Positions 35,141-48,033 of a stretch of 64,000 nt of DNA are shown here, piece by piece. The DNA is from Lepus europaeus (lineage: Eukaryota > Chordata > Mammalia > Lagomorpha > Leporidae). Under the pieces are notes generated by a model. It worked only from the letters and a program-made list of their open reading frames with translations, was not told where the DNA came from and did no database searches. Positions within the stretch are counted from its first letter, which is position 1, and each line of letters starts with the position of its first letter. Location of the stretch: the NCBI RefSeq assembly GCF_033115175.1, contig NC_084840.1, positions 77,391,179 through 77,455,178 of the forward strand. Direction: 5' to 3'. A program made the translations under genes and the position numbers.

Positions 35141-35186
35141 TCCCCAGCCATTGTGGCTATTTGTGGAATAAACCAATGGATGAAAG

Positions 35187-35232
<46 letters not shown>

Positions 35233-35275
35233 GTCTATGAAACTCTGCCTTTTAAATAAATAAATCTTTTTAGAA
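35141..35275 (+). repeat. CSINE 3' fragment with CT tract
   Basis: CCCAGCCATTGTGGCTATTT, CT repeats (35189-35231), then CTTTTAAATAAATAAATC. Confidence 0.8.
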
Positions 35276-35317
35276 ATTTTTCTGGTGACTTTCCTCAAAT
35301 TTAAAAGTGTGCTTAAA

Positions 35318-35450
35318 TTTTTTTAAAGGTTTACTTATTTATTTGAAAGTCAGAGTTACAGAGAGAGGGGGAGAGACAGAGAGAAAGAGATCTTCCTCCC
35401 ACTGGTCCACTCCCCAGATAGCATTAACAGCAGGGGCTGGGCCAAGACAA
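35318..35450 (-). repeat. CSINE 3' fragment, antisense
   Basis: TTTAAAGGTTTACTTATTTA, AAGTCAGAGTTACAGAGAGA, CCACTGGTCCACTCCCCAGA. Confidence 0.75.
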
Positions 35451-35872
35451 AGCAGAAAATTAGATAACATATATGATATTATGATGTTATCAAAGATAGA
35501 AATTATGGGACTATAGTGACATCTAATTGCAACCTTTTTTATCCTATTTGAGATGCCTACTGCCAAGTTTCTCCTTTATGTTGGAAGGAAAAGTTAAAAA
35601 TAAAATCTCCTGCCAACCCAGAAAATTTCCTCTTCGTAAGTGCAGAAAAGCAAGAAAATGGATTTGTTACAAATCAGTATTTAAACAGGCTGTTTGCTCA
35701 CCACAAGTGTCTGACAATGAGAACACAGACAGCAAGGAAACTAATTCACGCTTTATATAGCCAAGCAGATCAGATTCAACCTTGCACACATCTTCTCCAG
35801 ATAAATGATAATCGGCCTTTGTGTAAGAAAGCTTAACATCATCTTTTATATTTCAATCTTCAGTTCACCTGG

Positions 35873-36240
35873 TGCTATCATTTGGATGCAATGGTCCCTC
35901 ACATGTTCATATGCTAGAGACATGGTCCTCAGCTTATTGATAGGTTCTTAGATCGATGGTGTGTGCTCTTGGAAAAGATTGTGGGACTCTAAGTTCCTGC
36001 TAAAGTGTGTTATTAAATGAGCAAGCTCAACTCCTTTCTTGCTTTCTGGCTTCCTGTTTCAAAATGTGACATCTTCCTCCTATGTGCACTTCTCCCTCTG
36101 CCATCTGCCATGAGGTCACATAGCCAAGGAGGTCTCTGACAAGAGTCTGAACCATGCTATTCAGACTTTCAGCCTTCCAGACTTGAGATAAAGTATGAGT
36201 TTTTCATCACCATAAAAATGTACCTGAGAAACTCACTTTG
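35873..36240 (+). mobile_element. MaLR-like LTR
   Basis: Opens with TGCTATCATTTGGATGCAAT and contains a TTGATAGGTTCTTAGATC and GCTTCCTGTTTC arrangement. The CTGCCATGAGGTCACATAGCC block and ATAAAG follow. This order is typical of old MaLR LTRs (MLT/MST type). Diverged. Confidence 0.45.
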
Positions 36241-37479
36241 TAAAGACAAAAGTGCTCATAGTTTTGGAGGTGCAGGTCCAAACTTTGTGTGGGCCCATTG
36301 GTCTGATATTTTATGAGGACAGTGGACAGCAATGGTGAAATCAGGCACAGAAAAGATCATATGGTGATTCAAGAAGCAGGGAGATGGTGGCTGAGCTCAA
36401 TTCAGTTTATAACCAACCCGTTACCAAGAACTACTGCTCAAGGGCACACCCTCAATGCTCTACGAAGATCCTTCTAGGCTTACTCCTAACACCATAATTG
36501 AATTGTTTCTATCCTTATGACTAACTCATGACATAATTTATGACTAGGACTTAGGCATCTGCATGAGTTAAGGATCCAAATCATGTCTACATCATAACAC
36601 TAAATAAATTTTCTTTATAAAGTTAGGCTTCTTTGAATACTTCATTATAGTAATATGACACTAACATTTACATCTGTTAACTGAACTAGCATCTGTGCCC
36701 ATCTATTGCTTTTATCTGATGGAAAAAAAACATTCTGGATGTTGGTGCACTTGTATCCTGCCTCACTTACCCTCTTTCATGTTTCCCATGAGTTCCAACA
36801 CTATGCAGTAACTTCCTGCCATGCATACCTGAGACCTTGAAGAATGGAATAAGACTTTTGTCTCATCTTGGAGCAAATACCAACTACTAGCACCACTCTT
36901 CTAGCTGCACAAAAAAAAAAGAAAAAAAAAAGGAAATCCCTACAAGTTTCCACAGAACTGCCAGATGGAATGGTGAGGGAAGGAATTTTCTCTTCCCTAT
37001 GCCAAATGAGTGACCCCAAAAGAAGGAAGGGTATCCCTGTCCTTCAGTGTCAAATACCATATAAGAAGAACCATTTTTTAAAACCTTTTACTAAAACGAA
37101 AGTACAAGAATTGTTTACAAGAAAATTAGGAGTTAGATGGAGCCCAAGAAACCCTGAAAGGACATTTGGCCAAAGAGAAGACAGAGTTCACTATGTTTCT
37201 ATAAATCTCAAGGAAAACATGACCCAATGTTATAAGAGAGATGATAACATGGCACAGAGACAAAATGTCAAATGTGTACATAATCCTCTCTGAATAAGTG
37301 GGATTCCATTGTAAAGCAACAAAGAGAAATGATGTCAAACCAGCTGAGATAACCTAGTCTAGCCTCACTCAGGCATTCCGCACAAAAAGAGCAAACAAAA
37401 AGGCAGCCTTTCAAAGTTCTTAACATGCCCATATAAGGTCTGGTTAAATCCATGCTTCCTTCTTACTGGGTGTCTTAAC
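36241..37479. other. No gene seen
   Basis: Diverged sequence with an A-rich tract at 36910-36931. Open frames (for example 36868-37293) show no family resemblance. Confidence 0.5.
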
Positions 37480-37825
37480 TCATTCAGTTTGCTATAACAA
37501 AATATCACAACTTGGTGATTTATAATCCACAGAAGTTTATTTCTCATGGCTCCAGAGGCTGGAAGTCCACGAACAAGGCACCAGTAGATTCATGTCTGGT
37601 GAAGGCTTGCTGTCTAGTTGACAGGCAGTGTCTTTTCCCTGAGTCATTATGTGGCAGAAAGGGCAGGGATTCTCTCTGGGGCACTAATCCCATTAATGAG
37701 AGCTCCAACTTCATGGTTTTATTACCTTCCAAGGCCATGCCTCCTAATACCATCAACTTTTGGGATATGATTTCAATGCATGAATTTGGAACAGACATAA
37801 ACATCAGTTCCTTGCACTGGTAAAT
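37480..37825 (-). mobile_element. MaLR-like LTR, antisense
   Basis: Begins TTTGCTATAACAAAATATCA, then TTATTTCTCATGGCTCCAGA, GGCTGGAAGTCCACGAACAA and GGGCACTAATCCCATTAATG. It ends TTGGAACAGACATAAACATCA. This is the reverse complement of the well-known MLT1/MST-type LTR layout. Confidence 0.6.
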
Positions 37826-38429
37826 GCAGGATATAGGAGCAGAGCCATCCTTAATAACAAACCAATGATCTATAGGTTCGCACTGCTCCCCTGGGCCTGG
37901 TCCCCATCTCAGCCAGGGCCTCATGCTCCTCTGGGCTTTTCTCCCAGATCTGGCATCTTTAGCAGAGACTCCAGCTCTGAATGGACTCTCCTTAGACATA
38001 CTGCCCACTCCTGCAACAAAATGACTTTGGCTCTGCCAAGTTCTTGGCTAGGAAAGCACATGAGTGATGCCAAGATTTGTGCCTGCCTAAGCAGGGGATC
38101 CTCAGCATTTAGTGTACACCTCCTCCCCTGATCATCTGGTTTTTGGTTCTAGCCTCAGCATCCCAGAATTATCTTCTTCACTGTCTCATTCTAACTAAAA
38201 TAGCTCTTGTTGACTGCAGCCTCCTATACATCTCAGCTCTGAATTTTAATATCTTCGGAATAATCATCACTATCAGAAATTATCTGAGTTGTTCACTTAT
38301 TTGCTGATAGGTTTTCTAATTTATTGTCTAAATTCTTCCACACCAGAATCTCTGCACCTGAAAGGATTTCCTAGCTCATAGTTAATATAAAAATACTTCA
38401 AAATGTGTGTAGAAAAGTGGAATTAACAC

Positions 38430-40603
38430 ATTTATTTTGGAGATGTGCCTTGAACGTGGAGAGGTGTGTGGACTTCAGCACCCTTCTCTTGTGACCCTTG
38501 TGTTCAAGGACCCTGAGTGTCCTGAGGCAGCCCCAGTAGCCAGGAGCCTCAGGCCCATGATCTCACCCCACAGCCTCCCTGTTGCTGACTCTAAGAAGGA
38601 GGAGGAGGAGGTTTAAAGCCAGAACAAGGAACCTAGAGGGCATCATTTTGCCAGTGCCTCTGTTGAAGTGGGGAAAGAAAAGGAACAAGAAATATCAGAA
38701 ACAGGGTGCCACCCTGGCAGTGACTCTGAGGTAGAGGAAGTGGAAAGAAAGAAACATTGCTGCAAATGGTACTCTACTGAAGAACAGACAAAGAGGAAAT
38801 GCCAGAAATCGGCCTCTTGGAACCCAGCCTGGCAAGGCCAAGGCAACTTCCGCTGGCTGACAAGGTCACAGCAGAAGGTCTGTCTCAGCAAGGCATGAGA
38901 AGCACAGCTGTGGTCCTCTTGGTGATTTTAGTTTTGTTGGGAACTACACACTGAATAAGAAAACCAGAGCTTCCTGGTGGTCCCGATAATGATTGCTGTA
39001 TGCCTAATTTTAGGGAAGAACGCTTAGTCTCATAATCTCCAAAATGTCCATTGCTTTGCAGAATTTTAATCAAATCAAATGCTAGCATAGAAGGGGTGAT
39101 GCTTTATGCAAAGTTGAGCTGTTTGTGGAAGAAGAATTAAAAGGCAACAGGCTCCCTGGTATATACTTCCCACTAGAATAAAGATAAATATTATTAAAGC
39201 TTTAATTCAATATGTGCTACAAATACAACAATGGTTAGGATGTCAAAACTGTGGAATAGATCTAAGTGAATGTTTAGATAAGTACAATAATGAAATTAAA
39301 GAGTTATAGAAAGAAGAGGGGGCACGTTTAATAAAGGGCTTGTTTTGAACGTTGGGGCTTCTAGTAAAGATTAGATTAGGAAGGTAATATTCTATCTTGT
39401 GCAGCCAATTTCTGCAAGGCTCGACAGCACTCCAGGCCTTGGCTTGTGTGGACAGCCTGTTATCTCACACCTTGTCTGAGATTGTAAACCATGCTCTGAG
39501 TATGCCCTTGAAAATCAAAGAAATTGTAACTAGATATAAGTGGAAAACAGACTCTTATTATTGTAATAATAAAGAATCATTCATTATGTCACTTATTATA
39601 TAAAAATAAAGTCTGGTGCTCGAGAGCCAGAGCCATGCCATCAGCCTTGCTATGTGTGTGTCTCTCATTTCTTCATGTGCTGACACCTCTCACACTTTGG
39701 GACCTCTGGACTGGCTGGAGCTGGACTCTGGCACCAGCCTAGCACCTGAACAATGGTAGCCAAACAGATCATCAAATCCAGAAGAGTAGTGCTACAAAAG
39801 GACCACCCACACCAAACCCTGGATCCTCTTCCCCTAATGTCACTGATAGCTTGAGATTGAGACACCCCTAGAAGTTTCGGCCATCTCGGGCTCCAGACCA
39901 GATTCCAGCAAAGGCCCCCACAGAGAGGACAGGGGTACCTTCTGCTTCCAAGACACATAGCCTCGATGCTCAGGCTGAGGCTCTTCAAGTGGCTGGACAG
40001 GGCCTGATTTAACTATCTCAATGAACAACTTTATTCAAGACCCAGCAGTGCTGCATAATATCTCTTCCAGGAAGATTCTGAGGTTTTCTCTTCTACCACC
40101 ATGGCTTCTAGAGCACCAAGTGAAGAAGATGTTGCTGCAGCCAATAGACCACAATACCATGGATCTTCACCATTAGCCTCCATCTCTAGTGGTGGCTGAC
40201 TTCAGGTGTGGAGATTGCCTCCTGGTTTCAAGTATCTGGAACCCTGTGCACTGCATTAACTTGGCCTCTATGGACCCCAGGGTTACTGTGTCTGACATGA
40301 CACAGGTGCCTTTGCAGGATAAGTCAGTTGTTGTAACTGTGTTTTGCCTTTCAGTGATGGGAACCAATATCACAGACTTCCTAGAAGAGACAAATCAACT
40401 ACTGATGCTGGCCAGAAGGGTGGATTGGGAGTTATCCTGAAAATGACTAAGAATAACACCCACTCTGGGGGACTGTGAGAAAAATGGGCTTCAAAATCAT
40501 CTCCAAGGACCTGACCAGTAGCCACTTCTTGTTTGATTTTGAAAACCATGGCTCAACTCTCAGGTCTGAAGCTTCAGTCATGTCTCTCTACAAGTACAGG
40601 TGA
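38430..40603 (+). pseudogene. RRP8: RRP8 processed pseudogene, split by an LTR fragment
   Basis: RRP8 is a nucleolar S-adenosylmethionine-dependent rRNA base methyltransferase. Intronless matches run in order. The start region is near 38434. FASASVEVGK and GSDSEVEEVERKK lie at 38650-38750. The KQW-region and APDQIPAKAPTERTG lie at 39740-39920. The SAM-binding region [26 protein letters not shown] and [13 protein letters not shown] lie at 40189-40410. The C terminus GFKIISKDLTSSHF ends with SLYKYR and TGA at 40601. Multiple stops and frameshifts. Motif I has Arg for the second Gly (DFGCGD in the active enzyme). About 0.8 kb of foreign sequence (38900-39735) interrupts it. The 3' UTR probably runs a few hundred bases further. 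Confidence 0.88.
38900..39735 (+). mobile_element. Endogenous retrovirus 3' fragment with LTR, inside the RRP8 pseudogene
   Basis: Sequence foreign to RRP8. It has a purine tract AAGAAGAGGGGGCA at 39311-39325, then an LTR-like block with AATAAAG signals near 39608 and an end GGACTCTGGCA, after which RRP8 homology resumes. The upstream portion may be an envelope tail. Family not identified; exact ends uncertain. Confidence 0.45.
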
Positions 40604-42952
40604 CCTGGACACCTGTTGGAAGAAGAGGCAGGGGTTGTACTTCAGGCTCAGAATGGTGAAGACTGAATCCAGCCAGGCAGTGAACCAGGACTAGTACAAC
40701 ATACTACTAGCCTAAGAGTAAAGCTGAATAATAACCCCAGCTCAGCTCCGCTCTTGTGAAGCCCTCTTGATTACGAGAAGCAAAATGTGTCTTTGGCTAG
40801 CTAAAGAATAAGCAGTTTATTGTGAGACCTGGGGCTGTCTAGGGATCATGGATTACAGTAGGTGTCATGAAAACTAGACAGTTTGGAAATCAAGGATCAC
40901 TGGTTTGGCTTCTCTTTCCACCCCTCAGAAGCCACAGAGCTTCTGTTCCTTCAGTTTCCATATTCTCAGGCCCTCAAGGTTGCAGACAGGCAGCTCTTGC
41001 TTCTAGGCAATTCCAATCCTGACACTACACTTAGAGCTGGCTCATTTCATCCTGGATTATCACCTTCTTCATTTGGAAAATAGTATAATTCCAGGATCCC
41101 AAGATGACTCAGCAGGGAAAGATGTGCTGCTTTTGACCAGAGTAAAATGGCAGAAGAAAAGCAGAAGTGCATTCCCAGGGGAGAATTGGACGGAAGTTTA
41201 TACTGGAAATTCTACAGAAGAAAGAGGGACCATGCTGAGCAGTATGGAAGGTGCAGACATGCAGCAGCAAACATTAACACCATAACTCCCACATCCAGGA
41301 GCTGGAGCAGATGCCAGTGTCTGAGACAAGGTACCTAGCAACTGGTGGAGAGAAGACACCATCTTGACACCAGAAGAGGCTGCATCCACTCTTATGCACA
41401 TGTGTGACCAAGGGATTTTATCAGAGGGGGAAATCTGTATTTCCCACTGACTTTGAGCCTGGCTGGGCACCTACATAGGCCCGTGAGGTGCCCGCATCCT
41501 CTCAGCATATCACAGGCTGTGGGGCTCAAACTGCCAAGGTAGAGTACCCGCAAGGCATTTAGCCCTCGGAACATCTCTGCTGTTTCCTCTGTACCCCATA
41601 ACTGTGGGAGCCTTGCATGCTCTGAGAGGGGAAATTTTGTGACTGCATGATAGGGCACAGGATGTAGCTGGATCTCTGGGCAGTCACTGTGTCTGAAGTA
41701 GAGGCTCAGAGCTCCCTGGTGACCTGAGGTGGGTCATTGCAGAGAGTTTTTTGCTCACACTGAGGACCACACAGATCCTTTCTATGGTTCATGCATCAGC
41801 ATGGATGGGAGTTGCCCCTACTGTGGGCTAACCATGGTAACTGATCACCTTGGGAGAGAGGAGATGGAGTTTTGATTACGCCAATGAGAGTGATCATACC
41901 CTCTCTCCTGCTGATAATAAATGATATCTACCATGCCCAACTTGGATGAAACCCTGGAATCTTGCCCCATACTTAAACACTGATCAGAGTTCCCTGGACT
42001 CGCCCAGCAGACACCTCTGGGTATTCACTGAAAGAGCAGACACTTCACTAAGCTACAGAGGTACAGTTCAAAGATAAAATCCCATCAGAGGAGAAAACCA
42101 ACAAGTTTTTTTTCACAAATGTCAAAAAACAAATGCAGAGATACAAGAAACAAGAATAAGGAAGAAATTATGACTCCCTCAAGGGAACAAAACACTTCAG
42201 TGTTAGAATGTAAAAACTAAGAGATGGAAGAAATGCCTGAAAAGGAATTCAAAAGAGTGATCATAGGATTACTCAAAAGCAATAAGAAGCAAATCCATAA
42301 ATCAGAGAAATCCATACATTACATGGTTGAAAAATTCTCCCAGGAAATAGAAATTTTGAGGAGACATCAAACTGAAATGTTTGAAATGAAGAATTCAATA
42401 TGTCAAATAAAAAAATACAGTAGAAAGTCTTAACAACAGACTTTGTGAGGCAGAAGAAAGAATATCTGAACTAGAAGACAGATATTTGGAAATATCTCAG
42501 ACCCCCTCCCAAAAAAAAAATAGGAAATTAGAAAAAACAAAAATAGTGTTGGAGATTTATGGGATACTATCAAACAACCCAAAATCGTATTAGGTATTAG
42601 GAGTTTCTGAAGACATGGAAAGAGAGAATGGATTATAAAAACTATTCAATGAAATATTAACAGAAATGCAGGGAAATCTAAATACATGAAGCACATAGAA
42701 CTCCAAATACACATGACCAGAAAACATCTTCACCATGACACATTGTAGTCAAACTTTCAACAGTAAAACATAAAGAAAAGATTCTAAAATGTGCATGGAA
42801 GAAACACCAGATTACCTTTAGAGGATCTACCATTAAACTCACAGCTGACTCCTCTACAGGCTCCTCTACTGACTCCTACAGGCTAGGAGAGAATGGAGAG
42901 ACATAGTCCAAGTCTTAGAAGAAAAAAACTATCAACCCAGAATACTGTATCT

Positions 42953-43662
42953 GGCATTGTGGCATAAGTGGGTAAAGGTACCACCTGCAATGGTAGCATC
43001 CCATATGGACACAACTTTGAAACCCGGCTGCTCCACCCTGTTAGTGTGTCTCGGAAAGCAGTGTAAGATGGTCCAAGTATTTGGAACTCTGCACCCATGT
43101 GTTAAACCTGGAGAAGCTCCTGTCTCTTGGCTTCAGCCTGGTCTAGGCTGGCCAATGCAATCATTTGTGGAGTAAGCCACTAGATAGAAGACTATCCTGC
43201 CGGCGCCGTGGCTTAACAGGCTGATCCTCCACCTTGCGGCGCTGGTACACCGGGTACTAGTCCCGCTTGGGGCGCCGGATTCTATCCCGGTTGCCCCTCT
43301 TCCAGGCCGGCTCTCTGCTATGGCCCGGGAAGGCAGTGGAGGATGGCCCAAGTCCTTGGGCCCTGCACCCACATGGGAGACCAGGAGAAGCACCTGGATC
43401 CTGGCTTCAGATCAGCGAGATGCGCCGGCCGCAGCGGCCATTGGAGGGTGAACCAATGGCAAAAAGGAAGACCTTTCTCTCTGTCTCTCTCTCTCTCACT
43501 ATCCACTCTGCCTGTCAAAAAGAAAAAGAAAAAAAAAAAAGAAGACTATCCCTCTCTCTCTCTCTCTTTCTCTTTGTGTGTCTGTGTGTCTGTATGTATG
43601 TGTGTGTGTCTCCCTCTCTATGTAACTGTGGTTTTCAAATAAATAAAATAAATCTCATTTTT
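42953..43662 (+). repeat. Older CSINE split by a younger CSINE
   Basis: Parts 42953-43197 (CTGGCATTGTGGCATAAGTG) and 43552-43662 (CT/GT tract, TTTTCAAATAAATAAAATAA). The interruption is the CSINE at 43198-43540. Confidence 0.8.
43198..43540 (+). repeat. CSINE nested in an older CSINE
   Basis: Starts GCCGGCGCCGTGGCTTAAC. Flanked by GAAGACTATCC (43187-43197 and 43541-43551). Confidence 0.95.
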
Positions 43663-43674
43663 AAAAAATACTCT

Positions 43675-44122
43675 GTCAAAAATCCAGATGGCAAACAGAC
43701 ACATGAAAAAATGTTCAGGATCACTAGCCATTAGGGAAATGCAAATCAAAACTACAAGGAGCTTTCACCTTACCCCAGTTAGAATGGCACATACAGAAAT
43801 CTACCAACAACAGATGCTGGCAAGGATGTGGGAAAAAGGGGCACTAACCCACTGGTGGGAATGCAAACGGTAAAGCCACTATGGAAGTCAGTTTGGAGAT
43901 TCCTCAGGAACCTGAATATAACCCTACCACAGGATCCAGCCATCCCACTTCTCAGAATTTACCCAAGGGAAATTAAATTGGCAAATAAAAGAGCTATCTA
44001 CACCTCAATGCTTATTGCAGTTCAATTCACAATAGCTAAGACCTGGAATCAACCTAAATGCCCATCAACAGAAGACTGGATAAAGAATTATGAGATATGT
44101 ACTCTATAGAATACTATACAGC

Positions 44123-44179
<57 letters not shown>

Positions 44180-45493
44180 ACACAATGAAATCCGGTCATT
44201 TACAACAAAATGGAGGAATCTGGAAAACATCATGCTGAGTCAAATAAGCCAGTCCCAAAGTGACAAATATCATGTGTTCTCCCTGATCTGTGACAACTAA
44301 CTGAGCACCTAAAAGCAAACTTGAAGTGAAATGGACTCCATGAGAAACAATGACTTGATCAGCCCTTGTCCTGACTGTCGAGGAACAACTTATTACTTTA
44401 TTCCTTTTAGTACTTTTTTGTTCTACTTAATACCATTGATTGAACCCTTTAATTAACACACAATTATTCTTAGGTGTTTAAATTCAACTGAAAAGTGATC
44501 CCTGTTAAAAAATAAGAGTGGGAATAAGAGAAGGAGGAGATGTACAGTTCAGCACATGCTCAATTGGACTTACCACAAATGGTAGAGTTAGAAACGTGCC
44601 AGGGGATTCCAATTCAATCCCATCATGGTGGCATGTACCAATGCCACCTCATTAGTCAAAGTGATCGGTTTCAGTTCATAATTGATCATAATGATAGGAT
44701 TAAATGTCAAGGGATCACATAAATAAGACCAGTGTCTGCTAATGATAATTGATAGAATTAAAAAGGAGAGAACGACCCAACATAGGAAGCAGGATACACA
44801 GCAGACTCCTAGAATGGCAGATGTCCGAAACAGCACTCTAGCCTCAGAATCAGACCTTAAGGCATTTGATCTGGCTAAAAATCTCTTGAGAGTTTCACAG
44901 GCATGGAAAGCCAAGACACTCTGGCAAAAAATGACCTAAATAAAAGATCTCTGTGAGTGAAATCCCAGTGGAAAGTATGGGCCATCAAAGAAGGAGGTAT
45001 CTTTCTTTGAAGGGAGGAGAGAACTTCCACTTTGACTATGGCCTTGTCTAAATAAGATCAGAGTTGGCGAACTCAAGAGGCTTCCATAGCCTTGGCAGCT
45101 CATGACAAGAGCCTCGGGTGACTACTGACGTCAGAAATAAGAGTGTCAATTGTTAAATCAACAACAGGAGTCACTGTGCACTCCCCATGTAGGATCTCTG
45201 TCCTTAATGTGTTATACTACGTGAATAATGGCATAACTAGTATGCAAACAGTACTTTATACTTTGTGCTTCTGTGTGGATGCAAACTGTTGAAATCTTTA
45301 CTTAGTATATACTAAATTGATCTTCTGTATATAGATAATTGAAAATGAATCTTGATGTGAATGGGATGGGAGAGGGAATGGGAGATAGGATAGTTGTGGG
45401 TGGGAGGGAGGTTATGGGGGGAAAAAGCCACTATAATCCAAAAGTTGTACTTTGGAAATGTATATTTAATAAATAAAAGTTAGAAAAAAGGAG
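43675..45493 (+). mobile_element. 5'-truncated L1 3' half
   Basis: Begins within the ORF2 C-terminal region and ends in the L1 tail. It is flanked by a direct repeat, TTAAAAAATACTCT before and TTAAAAATACTCT after (45494-45506), which identifies a target-primed insertion into the older L1. A 52-base A run lies at 44126-44177 at the same ORF2 position as in the 23653 copy. Confidence 0.85.
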
Positions 45494-45985
45494 TTAAAAA
45501 TACTCTTCCCTGCACAGCTCTCATTTACGAATGAAGGTAAAATAAAGACTTTCTATAACAAATAGAAATCAAAAGAATTTGTCACCACTTGCTCAGTCTT
45601 ACAAATGATTCTTAAGGATGTGCTGCACAGAGAAACACAGAAACACAGGCACAATTAATGGAAGAATATGAAAGCAGAAATCTAGTAAAATACAAAGGAA
45701 ATCCAAAGCAAAAAATAAGAATATTTATGGAAAAAATGTCATAGCCAAGTCATTACTTATCAATAGTAACTTTGAATGTAAATGGCCTTAATTCAATTAA
45801 AAGATACAGGCTGGCTGAATGGATTAAAAAAGAAGACCATCTATTTTTTGCCTACAAGAAACACACTTCACCAAAAAAGATACACACAGACTGAAAGTGA
45901 AAGGATGGAAAAAGATATTCCACGCTAATGGAAAGCAAAAATGAGCAGGTTTAGTCATCCCAATATGAGAAAAAAATAGACTTTA

Positions 45986-46866
45986 ATGATATAGCTAGTA
46001 CTGAAACAGTATTTTTACACTTTGTGTTTATGTATGGGTGCAAACTGATGAAATCTTTACTTAGTATATACTGAATCGATCTTCTGTATATAAAGATAAT
46101 TGAAATTGAAAAAAAAACCTTGGTGTTAAATTGGAAATTACATAGAAAACTAATCAATCTTTTTTTTTAACTTTTATTTAATGAATATAAATTTCCAGTG
46201 TACACCTTATGGATTACAATGGCTTCCCCCTCCCAGGCTAATCCTCCACCTTGCGGCGCCGGCACACCGGGTTCTAGTCCCGGTCAGAGCGCCGGATTCT
46301 ACCCGGTTGCCCCTCTTCCAGGCCAGCTCTCTGCTATGGCCCGGGAGTGCAGTGGAGGATGGCCAAAGTCCTTGGGCCCTGCACCCGCATGGGAGAGCAG
46401 GAGAAGCACCTGGCTCCTGGCTTTGGATCAGCGCGATGCGCCGGCCGCAGCAGCCATTGGAGGGTGAACCAATGGCAAAAAGGAAGACCTTTCTCTCTGT
46501 CTCTCTCTCTCTCACTATCCACTCTGCCTGTCAAAAAAAAAAATCAATCTTTTTTTAAAAATACCATGCAGGATCTCTGTCATTATTGTGCTGTACACTG
46601 TTATTTAATGCTATAACTAGTACTCAAACAGTATTTTTTCACTTTGTGTTGCTATGTGAGGGCAAACTGTTGAAATCTTTATATATACTAAACTGATTTT
46701 CTGTATATAAAGAGAATTGAAAATGAATCTTGATGTGAATGGAAGGGGAGAGGGAGTGGGAAAGGGGAGGGTTGCGGGGGGGGGGGAGGGAAGTTATGGG
46801 GGGAAGCCATTGTAATCCATAAGCTGTACTTTGGAAATTTATATTCATTAAATTAAAAAAAAGAAA
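45986..46866 (+). mobile_element. Cluster of L1 3'-end insertions inside the old L1
   Basis: Flanked by AAAAAATAGACTTTAA on both sides (ending 45985 and again at 46866-46881). It contains one L1 3' UTR piece (45986-46112), a convergent L1/CSINE chimera (46167-46541) and a second L1 3' end with a G-rich tract (46566-46865). Confidence 0.65.
46167..46541. mobile_element. Convergent chimera: antisense L1 3' end joined to sense CSINE
   Basis: 46167-46231 is an L1 3' end in minus orientation, beginning with poly(T). It is fused at CCCTCCCA|GGCTAATCC to a 5'-truncated CSINE in plus orientation that ends in poly(A) at 46541. One direct repeat, AATCAATCTTTTTTT, flanks the whole unit (46152-46166 and 46542-46556). 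Both tails therefore point outward and both 5' ends meet in the middle. Confidence 0.75.
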
Positions 46867-47321
46867 AAAAATAGACTTTAACACAAAAACTGTTAAAAGA
46901 CCAGAAGAAGGGCACTATGTAATGATTAAAAAGATATGACTACAATAAACATATATGTGCCCAATGCCAGGGCACCTGGCTATTTAAAACAAATATTAAT
47001 GAATCAAAAAGGAGACATAGACTCCAATACAAAAGTAATGGGAGATGTTAACACTCCACTTTCATCAACAGACAGAACTAGACAAAAAATCAACAACAAC
47101 AAAACCAGAGTTTAATCTACATTAATATCAAATAGACCTAACTGACATCTACAGAACCTTTCATCCTTCAGTTGAAGAGTATGCATTCTTTTTAACAGTG
47201 CATGGAATTTTCTCCAGGATAGATCACATGCTAGGCCATAGAGCAAGCCTCAGAGAATTTTAAAAAACTGAAATCATACTATGTATCTTTTCTGAAAAAA
47301 ATGGAATGAAGCTGGAATTTT

Positions 47322-47415
47322 TTAAAAAAAATTTATTTATTTGTTTGAAAGGCAGAGCTACAGAGGGAGAGACAGAGAGAGAGGTCTTCTGTCTGCTGGT
47401 TCTCTTTCCAGATGG
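47322..47415 (-). repeat. CSINE 3' fragment, antisense
   Basis: AATTTATTTATTTGTTTGAA, GGCAGAGCTACAGAGGGAGA, ending at the TTTCCAGATGG block. Confidence 0.75.
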
Positions 47416-47756
47416 AAGGCTTCACAATACCAGATTTCAAGACATACTAGAGGGCAATTATAATCAAAACAGCCAGGAAATGGCACAAACAGGAATATGA
47501 AAACCAATGGAACAGAACAAAAATCCAGAAATTAATCCATATCTACAACCAACTAATCTTTGACAAAGGAGCTAAACTCAATCCCTGGAGAGAGGACAGT
47601 CTCTTGAACAAATCATGCTGGGAAAATTGGATCTCTGCATGCAGAACTATGAAACAAGACCCCTACCTTATACCTTATACAAAAATTAACTCAAAATGGA
47701 TCATAGATCTAAATCTATGACCTGATACCATTAAAATAACAGGTGAGAACATTGGG

Positions 47757-47968
47757 GAAGCATCTAATATGAGCATTGGTTCAAATCCTGACTGCTCCAC
47801 TTCTGATCCAGCTCTCTGCTATGACCTGGGAAAGTAGTAGAAGATGGCCCAACTCCTTGGGCCCCTGAACGCATGTGGGAGACCCAGAAGAAGCTCCTGG
47901 ATCCAGGCTTCAGATTGGCCCAGCTCCAGCTGTTGTGGCCATTTGGGGAATAAACAGCAGATGGAAGA

Positions 47969-48033
<65 letters not shown>

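Noticed and set aside
36868-37293. 141-codon open frame with a poly-Lys stretch
   Set aside because: The Lys run is encoded by an A tract; no homologous motif seen.
41073-41660. Several short frames taken as a possible further gene downstream of RRP8
   Set aside because: The region reads as RRP8 3' flank and an old L1 5' UTR leading to the ORF1 remnant at 42170.
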